Shown here: one piece after another, positions 36,565 to 46,700 of the stretch
Position numbering within the stretch: position 1 is the stretch's first letter
Layout: every line of letters starts with the position of its first letter
Assembly: GCA_964525565.1 (NCBI GenBank)
Contig: CAZGHI010000007.1
Coordinates: 1 to 64,000 of the forward strand
Direction of reading: 5' to 3'
Length of the DNA: 64,000 nt
From: OLB6 sp964525565
Lineage (GTDB): Bacteria; Bacteroidota; Ignavibacteria; Kapaibacteriales; Kapaibacteriaceae
Notes under the pieces: generated by a model
Told to the model about the DNA's origin: nothing
What the model saw: only the letters and a program-made list of their open reading frames with translations
The model's database searches: none
Position numbers and translations under genes: made by a program

Positions 36565-39432
36565 ATGGTAGTTGAGAAACTCATGAGAAATACGTGTATG
36601 CCCCTCCTGGGCTTAGTCTTTATTGTGCTTGCCTCGAATGGCATGGCTGCAGTAACAGATTCCATCACTGTTATTTCTGACAATGGTATCGATGTTGTTG
36701 CTGGCCACGTTCGAGTGATCTTTCGCAATCCGTTTTTTCGTGATTCAGACATTCCACCAGGTTTTGCTCTACGCCATCGTTTTCTAAAACCAGAGCAAAC
36801 TTTGCTAATAAATGCCGATCCCACTGTTCAGCAGTTGAATAAACCGCGAATGCAAACAGAACTTCGGCTTCTTTCCTGTGCTGTTCTGCGGTACGAAACC
36901 AATGAACATCCGTCGCTTGTATCACGTAGGCTACGCAAAGATCCGAATATCGTATGGGCCGAACCATGGTATGTGATGCATACCCAGCATACACCCAACG
37001 ATGCTTTGTTTGGACAGCAGTTGGCGCTGAATGTTCTCGGAATGCAAGAAGCATGGAATATATCCAAAGGCAACAAAGATGTGGTCGTTGCCATTATTGA
37101 CAACGGTGTGGATCAAACACATGAAGATTTGCAGCCCATGTTATGGACAAATACTTCCGAAATCCCAAACAACGGCCTGGACGATGACGGCAACGGCGTT
37201 GTTGATGACTACCGGGGGTGTAACCTTACGTGGAATCTTGATGGAACAGAAGCTGGAAATACCTTTAATAGCGGAGCCGGCGGTCACGGAACGAATGTGG
37301 CCGGCATCTCCAGCGCAGCAACCAACAACGGACTTGGCATTGCAGGTATTGCATACAACTGTTTAATGTTTCCGATTAAGACATCGCTAAAGAATACGGG
37401 TGCCATCCTGTTTGGAACCGAAGCACTCCTGTATGCGGCTCAGATGGGTTTTCGTGTTGCTAATTGTTCATGGGGGACTTCATCTTCAGCAGGCAGCTAT
37501 AAACCTTACTCATTTGTTGACCAGTACATCATTGACTACTGTATTGCCAGAGGAATGGTTGTTACCGCTGCTGCAGGTAACCATGGTAATGGTGTAGGGG
37601 GCTCGGGTTGGCGCGAGCTGAACTATCCCGCAGCATACGACGGGGTGATAGGAACCGGAGAAACAACTACTTCCGATAAGGTCACAGCTACCAGCGGATT
37701 GGCAGGGAATGCATGGATAATGGCGCCGGGCAACAGTGCTACAACTACCACGTCGTCGGGGGGCTACACATCGTCCAATATTCAAGGTAGCTCGTTTGCC
37801 GCTCCAATGTCGGCAGGAGCGGCTGCGTTACTATGTGCACATCGGCCAAATCTTACTCCCAGGCAGATTGCGGCAGTGCTCCGTTCAACGGGAACGGATA
37901 TTACCGATAATAATCCGTCAGTAGCCAAGTATCTGCCACGCAGATTAAACGTGGCTAAGGCATTGCAGGTAGATCCGACGTCGATTCCCGGGCTTCGCAT
38001 TAAACAACTGGTAGTCCGGAATACACGTGGAGAGATGATTACTCGGTATGGATCGGGGGATACAGTGATGGTGTGGTTTCGTATTGTGAACGAACTTGGA
38101 GGAAGCGAACCATATACCTTCACAGCATCGGTCCTTGATCCAGCCGGTTGGTTAGTAGCCCTGCAAAGTGCAACCATTCAGCACGGCACAATTTCAAGCG
38201 GTGCGGAAGTTGAGGTTGGACCGTGGACGGCAATCATCCACCAGATGCGCACGCAGCCGGTTGCCGTAGCATTAGACTACGTGTCGGGAGATCATTACGA
38301 TAGGCTGTTTGCATACCTGTACCCAGGCTCGGTAATGGCGACATTCGCAAACAATGCACTGTCGTTCTCCATTGGCGATAATGGCATGTTTGCATACGCT
38401 TCAACCTTCTCCAATAACACCATGGCGGAAGGTACCGGCGTTGGGTGGCTGCCCTTTGCTCAAGATCTGGCTTGGGTAAGTGGTTTGCTGTTCACAGAAA
38501 ACAACGCTAGAGCGCTTAAAGCCTTCAATAACCAAACAGACATTAGCGACTTTTCACCTGAGAAACGTTTTGTTTCGCCGGATGAACGTAGAGGCGTGTG
38601 CACCGATGTCAATGCAGGCAACCGTACGATTGGGGTGCGTGTTAAGCAACACTGCACTTTTCCGACTGCCGATGGTGCCAGTGCAGTGATTGCTATAGAA
38701 ATTGAGAATATCTCGAATGAAACACTCACTGATCCAAGCATCGGCTATCTCTTTGACTGGGACGTTGGCCCGAGCGGCGTTAACAATACGGTGCGCGAAG
38801 CTCCGGAAGCATTGCCGGTATCGTTTCGTGAAATGGGTTCAGCGTTAATGTTCCAGCGGGAGTCGTTCCCGATTGTTGTAGTGTGCGCAGCGGTGAGCAA
38901 TGAGCTGAATATACAGCCACAGGCTGCAGGTATGATGATGTCGGATATCGTTGCCGATGCCGACCAGCTCACCGATGCCGATGTGATTAAACTTCTCAAC
39001 TCAGGTACTTCTGTGATGACCACTGCTTCCGGTGACGCCTGCGGTGTTGTTGGGATGAAATTCTCCGGTTCATTGCCACCTGGCGCATCAAAACGATGCA
39101 TGATTGTGTTTGGCGTTGGCCCTACGCCAGAAGCCGCAGCAGCCGTGGTTAGGCAAAGCATTGAAACTCCCAATAGTGTAGGTAATCTTCAGTTACGGCC
39201 GGTTCACCTGTACCCCAACCCTGCAACCCATCAATTACAGTACACTGTCCCGGAAGGTGCATATCGAAGTACAATAACCGATGTTCTTGGCAATTGCGTT
39301 TGGCAGCAGCAAAGTACAGTCGGAGAGATAGACCATATTGTAGATCTGAGTAACCTGGCACCGGGTAGGTACATGCTCAGGGCCTACGCCGATACGTTCG
39401 TATATCAATCTTCCTTTGTTGTTATTCGATGA
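36565..39432 (+). CDS. Secreted subtilisin-like (S8) protease with T9SS sorting domain
   Basis: A 955-residue protein with a signal peptide (PLLGLVFIVLASNGMAA), a propeptide-like region to about 165 and the S8 domain: Asp179 in AIIDNGVDQTHED, His241 in GGHGTNVAG, oxyanion Asn in AAAGNHGNG and Ser410 in GSSFAAPMSAG. About 300 residues of beta-rich, unassigned sequence follow, then VHLYPNPATHQLQY...LAPGRYMLRAYAD, a T9SS sorting domain. It is likely surface-bound or released. ATG 36583 is an alternative start. It overlaps the next protease gene by four bases (ATGA). Confidence 0.9.
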   Translation: MVVEKLMRNTCMPLLGLVFIVLASNGMAAVTDSITVISDNGIDVVAGHVRVIFRNPFFRDSDIPPGFALRHRFLKPEQTLLINADPTVQQLNKPRMQTELRLLSCAVLRYETNEHPSLVSRRLRKDPNIVWAEPWYVMHTQHTPNDALFGQQLALNVLGMQEAWNISKGNKDVVVAIIDNGVDQTHEDLQPMLWTNTSEIPNNGLDDDGNGVVDDYRGCNLTWNLDGTEAGNTFNSGAGGHGTNVAGISSAATNNGLGIAGIAYNCLMFPIKTSLKNTGAILFGTEALLYAAQMGFRVANCSWGTSSSAGSYKPYSFVDQYIIDYCIARGMVVTAAAGNHGNGVGGSGWRELNYPAAYDGVIGTGETTTSDKVTATSGLAGNAWIMAPGNSATTTTSSGGYTSSNIQGSSFAAPMSAGAAALLCAHRPNLTPRQIAAVLRSTGTDITDNNPSVAKYLPRRLNVAKALQVDPTSIPGLRIKQLVVRNTRGEMITRYGSGDTVMVWFRIVNELGGSEPYTFTASVLDPAGWLVALQSATIQHGTISSGAEVEVGPWTAIIHQMRTQPVAVALDYVSGDHYDRLFAYLYPGSVMATFANNALSFSIGDNGMFAYASTFSNNTMAEGTGVGWLPFAQDLAWVSGLLFTENNARALKAFNNQTDISDFSPEKRFVSPDERRGVCTDVNAGNRTIGVRVKQHCTFPTADGASAVIAIEIENISNETLTDPSIGYLFDWDVGPSGVNNTVREAPEALPVSFREMGSALMFQRESFPIVVVCAAVSNELNIQPQAAGMMMSDIVADADQLTDADVIKLLNSGTSVMTTASGDACGVVGMKFSGSLPPGASKRCMIVFGVGPTPEAAAAVVRQSIETPNSVGNLQLRPVHLYPNPATHQLQYTVPEGAYRSTITDVLGNCVWQQQSTVGEIDHIVDLSNLAPGRYMLRAYADTFVYQSSFVVIR

Positions 39433-42248
39433 AAAACCTTCAGTGGTTGATGATTGGCTTGCTCGGAGCTGCGATCCATGTGGCTGCTCAGACGGTTCTT
39501 CCACCCATACCAGGACTGCGATCTGATCCTGTTGTTGCAGGCAGACTTAAAGTGCGTCTTACTCGGGATGTTCCACCGGAGCTGCATGCGTGGATATTGA
39601 AATCTGCCGGATTAGAGATCCTGTATGCCGTCTTGCCACCGGAGCATACGGTATATCGTACGCAACCCGACCCGCAGCCACTAGAGCGCAGCACACTTGA
39701 GATGCTCGAAGAGCAACTTACCCGTTCGTATGTGTGTGCGTATTCCGATTCAATTATTCCTGAAAAAAAAATTCGTCAGCTTGGTGAATTATGTAGTTTT
39801 ATTGACTGTTGCAGTCCAGTGTACGTTGGCACCCTCACTGCAGAACCCAACGATCCGAAGGTAGTTGAACAACTGATGCTATCAACCATTCGGGCATTCG
39901 ACGCATGGGATGTTGAAAGGGGCTCGGCATCGGTGCTCATTGGAATCAGTGATAGCGGCGTGTTGCAAGACCATGAAGACTTAGCAGACGCATTATTTGT
40001 GAATGTGGACGAGATACCGGACAATGGTATTGACGATGATGGAAACGGCTATGTAGATGATTATCGTGGTTACAATTTCTGCACTGCCGATGATGGAACG
40101 CCACCTGGGAACACATTTAACAAGAATGAAGGGCATGGAACAGGTGTTGCAGGAATCTGTGGTGCTACTGTAAACAATGCCGTTGGCATTGCCGGCGTTG
40201 CCAACGCATGTAAGATGGTCCCTCTCAAAACCATGCCCGACAATTCCGGGGGAATCATCTATGGTTACGAATCGTTGATGTACTGTGCTGTGAACAACAT
40301 TCAGGTAGTGAACTGCTCATGGGGATCGAATAGCAAATCATGCATAGACGAGAACATCGTTGCATATACGATAGCTCGCGGAACAGCCATTGTTGCGGCT
40401 GCCGGTAACCACGGAACCTCAGCCCCTTTCTATCCCGGTTCGTATCCTGGCGTACTTAATGTAGGTGTAACGGATCCTGACGATAATGTTATCGCAATGT
40501 CTGCTTACGGGCCAACAGTCGACGTGATGGCTCCCGGACAGTTTACGGTAACCACATCAAACGATGGAACATACGGTTCGTTCTGTTGTACATCCGGTTC
40601 AAGTCCAATAGCAGCGGCTGTTGTGGGACTTGTTCGATCGAAATATCCTGAACTGTCGCCCTTGCAGGCATGCGCCCTAGTCCGGGAATCGGCAACGCCA
40701 GCGCCGTGGAAAACCATTCACGGACAGTCTCCGGTTGATTTGCTACCGTTCGGACGTTTGAATGCGTTGCAGGCAGTAACGTATTCGCCGGACAGTATGC
40801 CATCGGTGGAATGGGATAGTGTGCATGTGATACCACGATCACAAGATGTACGATGGGGAGTTGGTGATACCATTGATCTGACTCTGTATGGAACGAATAT
40901 CCTTGCCGATTGGCAGGTTGAAGAGGTGCGTGATCTTCGTGTAGTAGGGAGCCAACCGCTCGCAGTCCGTTTACTCAGTAGCCAACCTGTTGTACTGCAG
41001 CAACGTCTTACACCAGGAGCTCAAGTTGTGGTACAGGGTGTAGCCTGCGAGGTGCTTCGTGAAACCGATTCCACGGTACATGTTGTAGGCACGTTGGTGG
41101 GTCGGACAGGTGGAGGCCAGCAGCATCTACGAAATATTCAAGTGGCTGTAATTCCTTCTCCATCGTTCAGAACATTGTCGAATGCAAGCATTACAACATC
41201 AGTAGGTGACCGTGCCAGAATCGGGAATACAGATATCCAGAGAAGTCAAGGAGCTGGTTTTACCTATCGGCAGTACTGCGGCCAGCTCTATGAATGTGGT
41301 CTCATGGTAACAGCTAACGGCAAGGTTGTTGATGCAATTCGGGGAACTCGAACAGTTAACAATCACTTTCGGCCGGTGAAACCATTTGATGATCCGGAGC
41401 CAACCACATGTGTGGTGAACGATGCTGATGCACCGGACTCTGCACGCATAGGGATTCAGGTGGAGTTAAATGTAACGCTCGATAGTGGTGGACAGGGTAT
41501 TCTAATCGTGGATGGAACATTAACAAACATCGGTGCAGAGGTATTGCACAATGTTGCCATTGGATGGTTCCAGGATTGGGATCTAGGCAGTAATCCGGGA
41601 CACAACTCAGCAAGACAACAGCGAACAGACTTTGGCAACACAGTGTATTTGCATAGTGATGTTCAGAACCAGCCGCGAATGTACAGTTATGCCGAGAGCA
41701 GGCACAGCGACGCAGTGGCCGTTGCGTGTGCAATGGATAATGCAACCACATACCGAGAGTTTTCGCACGACAGAAAACGAAGGTTGTTGCTTGGGGAAGA
41801 AAGCAGTGGAGTGTTTACCAGTAGAGATGTTGCATGTGTTACGGGAGTGCATTTTCAAAGCCCCTTACACAGCGGTGCTGTACGAACATTCCGTCAGGTT
41901 TTTCTATTAGACACCTCTGATCGTTCATTCCAACAACTGTCGGCCATAGCATCATCGGTACCACACCGTGCAGATACGCTGTTCGTAGCGTCAGAGGGCA
42001 GCATGGGTGAGCCATACCCACAACCGTCATGGCATAGCGTATCGGTACCCGTTTCATTTACGGGCAGTGGACGCGCAGACGTATATCTGTGCGACATGCA
42101 AGGCAGATGCACAAAGAACTTTTCGTTGGCATATTCCGGACCGAGCGTTATCACTATTGATGTAAGTGATGTAGCTACTGGAATGTACCAGATGATTGTT
42201 GTTCACGGAAGCCGTGCAGAGACTCAGCCGATACTGGTGCTGCGCTAA
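39429..42248 (+). CDS. Second secreted S8-like protease with altered serine motif
   Basis: A 939-residue paralogue of the preceding protein with the same layout: signal peptide (LMIGLLGAAIHVAAQ), propeptide, S8 domain, beta-rich region, C-terminal sorting domain (VATGMYQMIVV). Asp175 (GISDSGVLQDHED), His236 (EGHGTGVAG) and the Asn of AAAGNHGTS are kept. The serine site reads GSSPIAAAV around Ser392, lacking the usual Met-Ala-x-Pro pattern. Activity may be changed or lost. The pair probably arose by tandem duplication. It shares ATGA with the upstream gene and TAATG with the downstream one. Confidence 0.88.
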   Translation: MKNLQWLMIGLLGAAIHVAAQTVLPPIPGLRSDPVVAGRLKVRLTRDVPPELHAWILKSAGLEILYAVLPPEHTVYRTQPDPQPLERSTLEMLEEQLTRSYVCAYSDSIIPEKKIRQLGELCSFIDCCSPVYVGTLTAEPNDPKVVEQLMLSTIRAFDAWDVERGSASVLIGISDSGVLQDHEDLADALFVNVDEIPDNGIDDDGNGYVDDYRGYNFCTADDGTPPGNTFNKNEGHGTGVAGICGATVNNAVGIAGVANACKMVPLKTMPDNSGGIIYGYESLMYCAVNNIQVVNCSWGSNSKSCIDENIVAYTIARGTAIVAAAGNHGTSAPFYPGSYPGVLNVGVTDPDDNVIAMSAYGPTVDVMAPGQFTVTTSNDGTYGSFCCTSGSSPIAAAVVGLVRSKYPELSPLQACALVRESATPAPWKTIHGQSPVDLLPFGRLNALQAVTYSPDSMPSVEWDSVHVIPRSQDVRWGVGDTIDLTLYGTNILADWQVEEVRDLRVVGSQPLAVRLLSSQPVVLQQRLTPGAQVVVQGVACEVLRETDSTVHVVGTLVGRTGGGQQHLRNIQVAVIPSPSFRTLSNASITTSVGDRARIGNTDIQRSQGAGFTYRQYCGQLYECGLMVTANGKVVDAIRGTRTVNNHFRPVKPFDDPEPTTCVVNDADAPDSARIGIQVELNVTLDSGGQGILIVDGTLTNIGAEVLHNVAIGWFQDWDLGSNPGHNSARQQRTDFGNTVYLHSDVQNQPRMYSYAESRHSDAVAVACAMDNATTYREFSHDRKRRLLLGEESSGVFTSRDVACVTGVHFQSPLHSGAVRTFRQVFLLDTSDRSFQQLSAIASSVPHRADTLFVASEGSMGEPYPQPSWHSVSVPVSFTGSGRADVYLCDMQGRCTKNFSLAYSGPSVITIDVSDVATGMYQMIVVHGSRAETQPILVLR

Positions 42249-43051
42249 TGAAAAGGTGCCATGCTGAAGGCAGCTATCTTTGCCGAATGGTATTGGTAGA
42301 TGTTAACAGCGGGGTAGGCACGATCACGATGAACCGACCGGACAAGCGCAATGCGCTTAGTCCCGAAATGGTTTCCGGTCTTGATGCAGCATTGAGCGAG
42401 TGTACGCTTAATTCGGCTGTAAAAGTGATTGTTCTCAGAGGTAACGGCCCGGCATTTTGTGCGGGAGCAGATCTGGACTACCTATCAAAGATGTCTGTGC
42501 AAGGGGCTTTGGAGAACCTAGACGACAGCATGCGATTGATGCGCGTAATGAAGAGCTTGTATGAATGTCCTAAGCCCGTTATTGCTGCTGTACATGGACC
42601 TGCGATTGCGGGTGGGTGTGGTCTTGCTACCGTTTGTGACATTGTCATAGCCGCGCAAGAATCGGCTCGGTTTGGGTATAGCGAGGTAGGCATTGGATTC
42701 ATTCCGGCAATCGTCATGGTCTTTTTAATTCGAAAGGTTGGCGATACACAAGCACGCAGACTGGTGTTAACTGCAGAAACGATTGATGCAACAGAAGCAC
42801 GGAATATCGGGCTGATTACAAAGGTTGTGCCTGATCACGATTTAGAAGCTGAAACGCAACGATTAGCCGGTATCCTACAAAAAAACAGCTCCAGTGCAAT
42901 GGCACTAAGTAAGTCTATGCTTGCGTCTCTACATGGGATGAGTTTGGATGCCGGTCTGGTTTACGCTGCTACAACAAATGCATTTGCAAGGTCAACCGAC
43001 GACTGCAAAGACGGTGTTCACGCGTTTCTGACAAAGAACAGAAAATCATGA
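42248..43051 (+). CDS. Enoyl-CoA hydratase/isomerase family protein
   Basis: Crotonase-fold enzyme, 267 residues. TITMNRPDKRNALS is the N-terminal signature, FCAGADLDYLSKM and GPAIAGGCGLA form the oxyanion hole, and FGYSEVGIGFIPAIV carries the acidic active-site position. The exact reaction (hydration, isomerisation, or methylglutaconyl-CoA hydration) cannot be told. The start at 42248 overlaps the protease stop; ATG 42287 (MVLVDVNSG) looks more like a family start. A cytoplasmic enzyme within a secreted-protease operon is odd but may only reflect tight packing. Confidence 0.88.
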   Translation: MKRCHAEGSYLCRMVLVDVNSGVGTITMNRPDKRNALSPEMVSGLDAALSECTLNSAVKVIVLRGNGPAFCAGADLDYLSKMSVQGALENLDDSMRLMRVMKSLYECPKPVIAAVHGPAIAGGCGLATVCDIVIAAQESARFGYSEVGIGFIPAIVMVFLIRKVGDTQARRLVLTAETIDATEARNIGLITKVVPDHDLEAETQRLAGILQKNSSSAMALSKSMLASLHGMSLDAGLVYAATTNAFARSTDDCKDGVHAFLTKNRKS

Positions 43052-43980
43052 TTAACAGGAGAATGTATAGTCCTATGCGGTATCTCATAAATGTATTTCT
43101 GGTGGTGTTTTGTACTGCAACTCTACATAGCCAGCAAGCTGCAACAACAAGAGTTGAGGGAACCATCACAGATCCGGTAACAAAAAAGCCGGTTGGTTGT
43201 GCAATGAGTTTTGTTGGTCCGTCCGGCAAAAAAACGTCCATTAAGTCGAGCGAAACCGATGGATCCTATCTGGCAGTTCTTAACGAAGCCGGCGAGCATA
43301 AGATACTCATAGCAGGTTATAACGTTTATCGTGCACAGTTCTCCATCACGATTCCGCATAGCACCAACTTTCAGGAGTTGAAAAAGGATTTCCAGGTGCG
43401 TGCCTTAACCAAAGGTGATGTTGTTACAGAAGTGCGTGGTTTTGAGCTTAACAGTAGTACGCTCTCCGGCGATGGAAAAAGCGCACTTGCAGCATTGAAA
43501 GAAACATTAGCCGCTAACCAGCAGATGAACGTCATTGTATCAGTTTTGCCAGACCAGGACAGACAAGCGCTAACACGTTTCGAGATTCAGCAGAAATATC
43601 AGAAGGATTCACTGAACTGGGTGAAGGCGTACCAGGCCTGGGAAAAGAAAAACAAGAAAGCCAAGGTGAAAACCGATCCGCCGGTACAGCCAACGATGCC
43701 TGCCGACCCGGAAGACCCCAACAAAACCCTTGTGGATGAGCGCATTGCTGTAGTTGCATCGCAATTGGCAGATGTAAAGCATGGAGATTTGCGCATATCG
43801 ATACAGCCGGCAGCCCTACCGCCGAGTGCCAAGTATGTGCCCCCAGCGCCGACACCGGAAGTGGCGGTGAAGAAAGGAAAACCCGCCGCACCCAAAAAAC
43901 AGGCAGCCCCCACGTTACCAGTTTCGCAGCATGCAACGCTTATTGTGAAGGTTGGTGAGGTGAAACGATTGTTTGATTGA
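43048..43980 (+). CDS. Secreted protein with carboxypeptidase-regulatory-like domain
   Basis: A 310-residue protein with a signal peptide (NVFLVVFCTATLHSQQ). Residues about 35-100 form a CarboxypepD_reg-like beta-sandwich (VEGTITDPVTKKPVGCAMSF, GSYLAVLNEAGEHKILIAGY). The middle (115-165) has an OmpA-like flavour (FELNSSTLSGDGKSALAALK). A lysine-rich stretch (WEKKNKKAKVK) and an Ala/Pro/Lys-rich region (GKPAAPKKQAAP) follow. Probably periplasmic or outer-membrane associated. It overlaps the previous stop by four bases. Function unknown. Confidence 0.68.
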   Translation: MINRRMYSPMRYLINVFLVVFCTATLHSQQAATTRVEGTITDPVTKKPVGCAMSFVGPSGKKTSIKSSETDGSYLAVLNEAGEHKILIAGYNVYRAQFSITIPHSTNFQELKKDFQVRALTKGDVVTEVRGFELNSSTLSGDGKSALAALKETLAANQQMNVIVSVLPDQDRQALTRFEIQQKYQKDSLNWVKAYQAWEKKNKKAKVKTDPPVQPTMPADPEDPNKTLVDERIAVVASQLADVKHGDLRISIQPAALPPSAKYVPPAPTPEVAVKKGKPAAPKKQAAPTLPVSQHATLIVKVGEVKRLFD

Positions 43981-44133
43981 TCGGTAGTGAGACAACGTGG
44001 GTGTTGAAATCTTACCGATGCAGTCAGCGCCATAGAACAGGTATATTTCGATTCGAGATAGACTTCGAGGTAACAGAAGTACGGTCTGTACGTCGTAAGA
44101 GCAAACAACTCACACCCAACCGAAAGCACTATC

Positions 44134-46644
44134 ATGGACGGCAACTTTTCCAACAGGGTTCACGAAGTGATCAGGCTTAGCCGCGAAGAAGCATTGCGCC
44201 TGGGTCATGACTACATCGGCACCGAACACCTCCTGTTGGGCATCATACGCGAGGGCGAAGGCATCGGAGTGAAGATTCTTCGGGGACTTGGCGTGGACCT
44301 GAGCAAACTCAAGCGCGCCATCGAGGACACCGTACGATCGATGAGCGGACCTCTTACCATTGGAAATATTCCACTAACGAAGCAGGCCGAAAAGGTACTT
44401 AAAATTACCTATCTGGAGGCAAAACTTTATAAGAGTGATGTGATTGGCACAGAACATTTGCTGCTTTCACTCTTGCGTGACGAAGACAATATTGCAGCAC
44501 AGATACTAACACAGTTTGCTGTTAACTATGATGCCGTTCGAAAAGAGTTGGATGCTTACCTCAGTGGCAAACCAAGCACCACCACCAATAAGCCAGAGAG
44601 GCCGGCACGATCGAAGACAACCGTGGAAAGGGTGAAAACGCCAGTTCTTGACAACTTCGGCAGAGATTTAACCAAGCTGGCCGTAGAAGATAAGCTGGAT
44701 CCCGTCATTGGTCGCGAAAAGGAAATCGAGCGTGTAGCACAAGTTCTTTCGAGACGCAAAAAGAATAACCCGGTGCTCATCGGTGAACCCGGGGTTGGTA
44801 AGACGGCCATTGTAGAAGGCCTTGCTCTGAGGATTGTAGACAGAAAAGTTTCACGGGTGCTGTTTGATAAGCGCATCGTAACCCTGGACCTGGCTGCGCT
44901 GGTAGCCGGAACGAAGTATCGCGGACAGTTCGAAGAACGAATGAAGGCCGTGATGAACGAACTGGAAAAAGCAAAGGACGTAATCTTATTTATAGACGAA
45001 TTGCACACAATAGTTGGTGCGGGTGGTGCATCCGGGTCGCTGGATGCATCGAATATGTTTAAGCCGGCCCTGGCGCGCGGCGACATCCAGTGCATTGGTG
45101 CAACAACACTAGATGAGTACCGCCAATACATCGAAAAAGATGGTGCACTTGACCGCAGATTCCAAAAAATACTTGTAGATCCGCCGTCAGCAGAAGAAGC
45201 CGTACAAATATTGATGAATGTGCGGGATCGGTATGAGAAACATCATGGCGTGCGATATAACGATGCTGCCGTGCGCTCGTGTGTGGTAATGGCAGATCGC
45301 TACATCACAGACCGTTTTCTTCCGGATAAAGCGCTTGACGTTATGGACGAAGCAGGTGCGAGGGTACATCTCTCGCACATCTCTGTGCCCAAAGAAGTAC
45401 TTGAATTGGAAGAGAAGATAGAACAGGTCCGACAAGAGAAAAACATGGTTGTTAAGTCGCAAAACTTCGAGGAAGCAGCCAGGCTTCGTGATTTGGAGAA
45501 GCGATATCAGGCAGAACTAGAAGCAGCAAAGGAACATTGGGAGCAAAGCGGAACAACAGTCATACACGACGTGACTGAAGATGATATCGCAGACGTGATT
45601 GCAATGATGACCGGTATCCCCGTGAACCGGATTGCAGAGAGTGAAAGCAGCAAACTGCTCAAGATGGCCGAAGAGCTGAAGCGAAAGGTTATCGGACAGG
45701 AAGAAGCTGTTGATCACCTGGCGAAAGCCATACGAAGAGCGCGGGCCGGGGTGAGAGACCCGTCCCGGCCGGTTGGCGCGTGTATGTTCCTCGGCCCTAC
45801 CGGCGTTGGCAAAACCGAACTGGCTAAAGCGCTGGCACGCTACATGTTCGACTCCGAAGATGCACTCATTCGTGTTGACATGAGCGAGTACATGGAAAAA
45901 TTCAGCGTTTCCAGACTGGTAGGCGCTCCTCCTGGTTATGTGGGTTACGAAGAAGGCGGACAGCTTACCGAAAAAGTCCGTCGTAAGCCATATAGCATCG
46001 TATTACTTGATGAGATCGAAAAGGCACATCCCGATGTGTTCAACATTCTGTTACAGGTTTTTGACGATGGACAACTGACCGATGGGCTTGGCAGGCGCGT
46101 AGATTTCAAGAACACCATCATTATCATGACCAGTAATGTTGGTATGAGGGATGTGAAAGCCGGCGGACGTATCGGATTTTCTACTGATGAGGTTTCGGAC
46201 TCCTATGAAAATGTGAAAAGCACAATTGAAGAAACGATGAAACGGCTGTTTAATCCGGAATTCTTAAATCGGATTGACGAGTATGTGATTTTCCGTTCGC
46301 TTCGGCGAGAGCACATGATCGAGATCATAGATCTGCAGCTTCACGATCTATACAAACGTTTGCTGGAGCGCGGCATTCAACTTGAGCTAGCCAAAACAGC
46401 AAAAGAATTTCTTGCTGATCATGGCTTCGACGAGAAATATGGAGCGAGACCACTTCGCCGGACATTGCAGAGGTACATTGAAGATCCGCTTGCCGAAGAC
46501 TTACTCAAAGGCACGTATGCTGAGGGAACGGTTATTAAGGTCCGTTTGGACAAGAAGAGTGGTCAGTTGACCTTCACACACACAAAGCCAAAACAGGATG
46601 CAGGTGAAGAGCACCCCGAAGAAGCTGAGAAGCACGAAGAATAA
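44134..46644 (+). CDS. clpC: ATP-dependent Clp protease ATP-binding subunit ClpC
   Basis: Hsp100 unfoldase of 836 residues that feeds substrates to ClpP. Two N-terminal Clp repeats contain DYIGTEHLLLGIIREG and DVIGTEHLLLSLLRDE. D1 has Walker A GEPGVGKT and Walker B VILFIDELH. The UVR-type middle segment (about 420-455: EKNMVVKSQNFEEAARLRD) marks it as ClpC rather than ClpB. D2 has GPTGVGKTE and IVLLDEIEKAHPDV. NPEFLNRIDEYVIF and a charged tail end it. A 153-base gap upstream should hold its promoter; no ctsR or mcsAB lies nearby. Confidence 0.96.
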   Translation: MDGNFSNRVHEVIRLSREEALRLGHDYIGTEHLLLGIIREGEGIGVKILRGLGVDLSKLKRAIEDTVRSMSGPLTIGNIPLTKQAEKVLKITYLEAKLYKSDVIGTEHLLLSLLRDEDNIAAQILTQFAVNYDAVRKELDAYLSGKPSTTTNKPERPARSKTTVERVKTPVLDNFGRDLTKLAVEDKLDPVIGREKEIERVAQVLSRRKKNNPVLIGEPGVGKTAIVEGLALRIVDRKVSRVLFDKRIVTLDLAALVAGTKYRGQFEERMKAVMNELEKAKDVILFIDELHTIVGAGGASGSLDASNMFKPALARGDIQCIGATTLDEYRQYIEKDGALDRRFQKILVDPPSAEEAVQILMNVRDRYEKHHGVRYNDAAVRSCVVMADRYITDRFLPDKALDVMDEAGARVHLSHISVPKEVLELEEKIEQVRQEKNMVVKSQNFEEAARLRDLEKRYQAELEAAKEHWEQSGTTVIHDVTEDDIADVIAMMTGIPVNRIAESESSKLLKMAEELKRKVIGQEEAVDHLAKAIRRARAGVRDPSRPVGACMFLGPTGVGKTELAKALARYMFDSEDALIRVDMSEYMEKFSVSRLVGAPPGYVGYEEGGQLTEKVRRKPYSIVLLDEIEKAHPDVFNILLQVFDDGQLTDGLGRRVDFKNTIIIMTSNVGMRDVKAGGRIGFSTDEVSDSYENVKSTIEETMKRLFNPEFLNRIDEYVIFRSLRREHMIEIIDLQLHDLYKRLLERGIQLELAKTAKEFLADHGFDEKYGARPLRRTLQRYIEDPLAEDLLKGTYAEGTVIKVRLDKKSGQLTFTHTKPKQDAGEEHPEEAEKHEE

Positions 46645-46700
46645 TTCTGGGTACCCTCAATAACTACTGAACTCAGCCTTAAACAGCCCCTTCCCTACAC

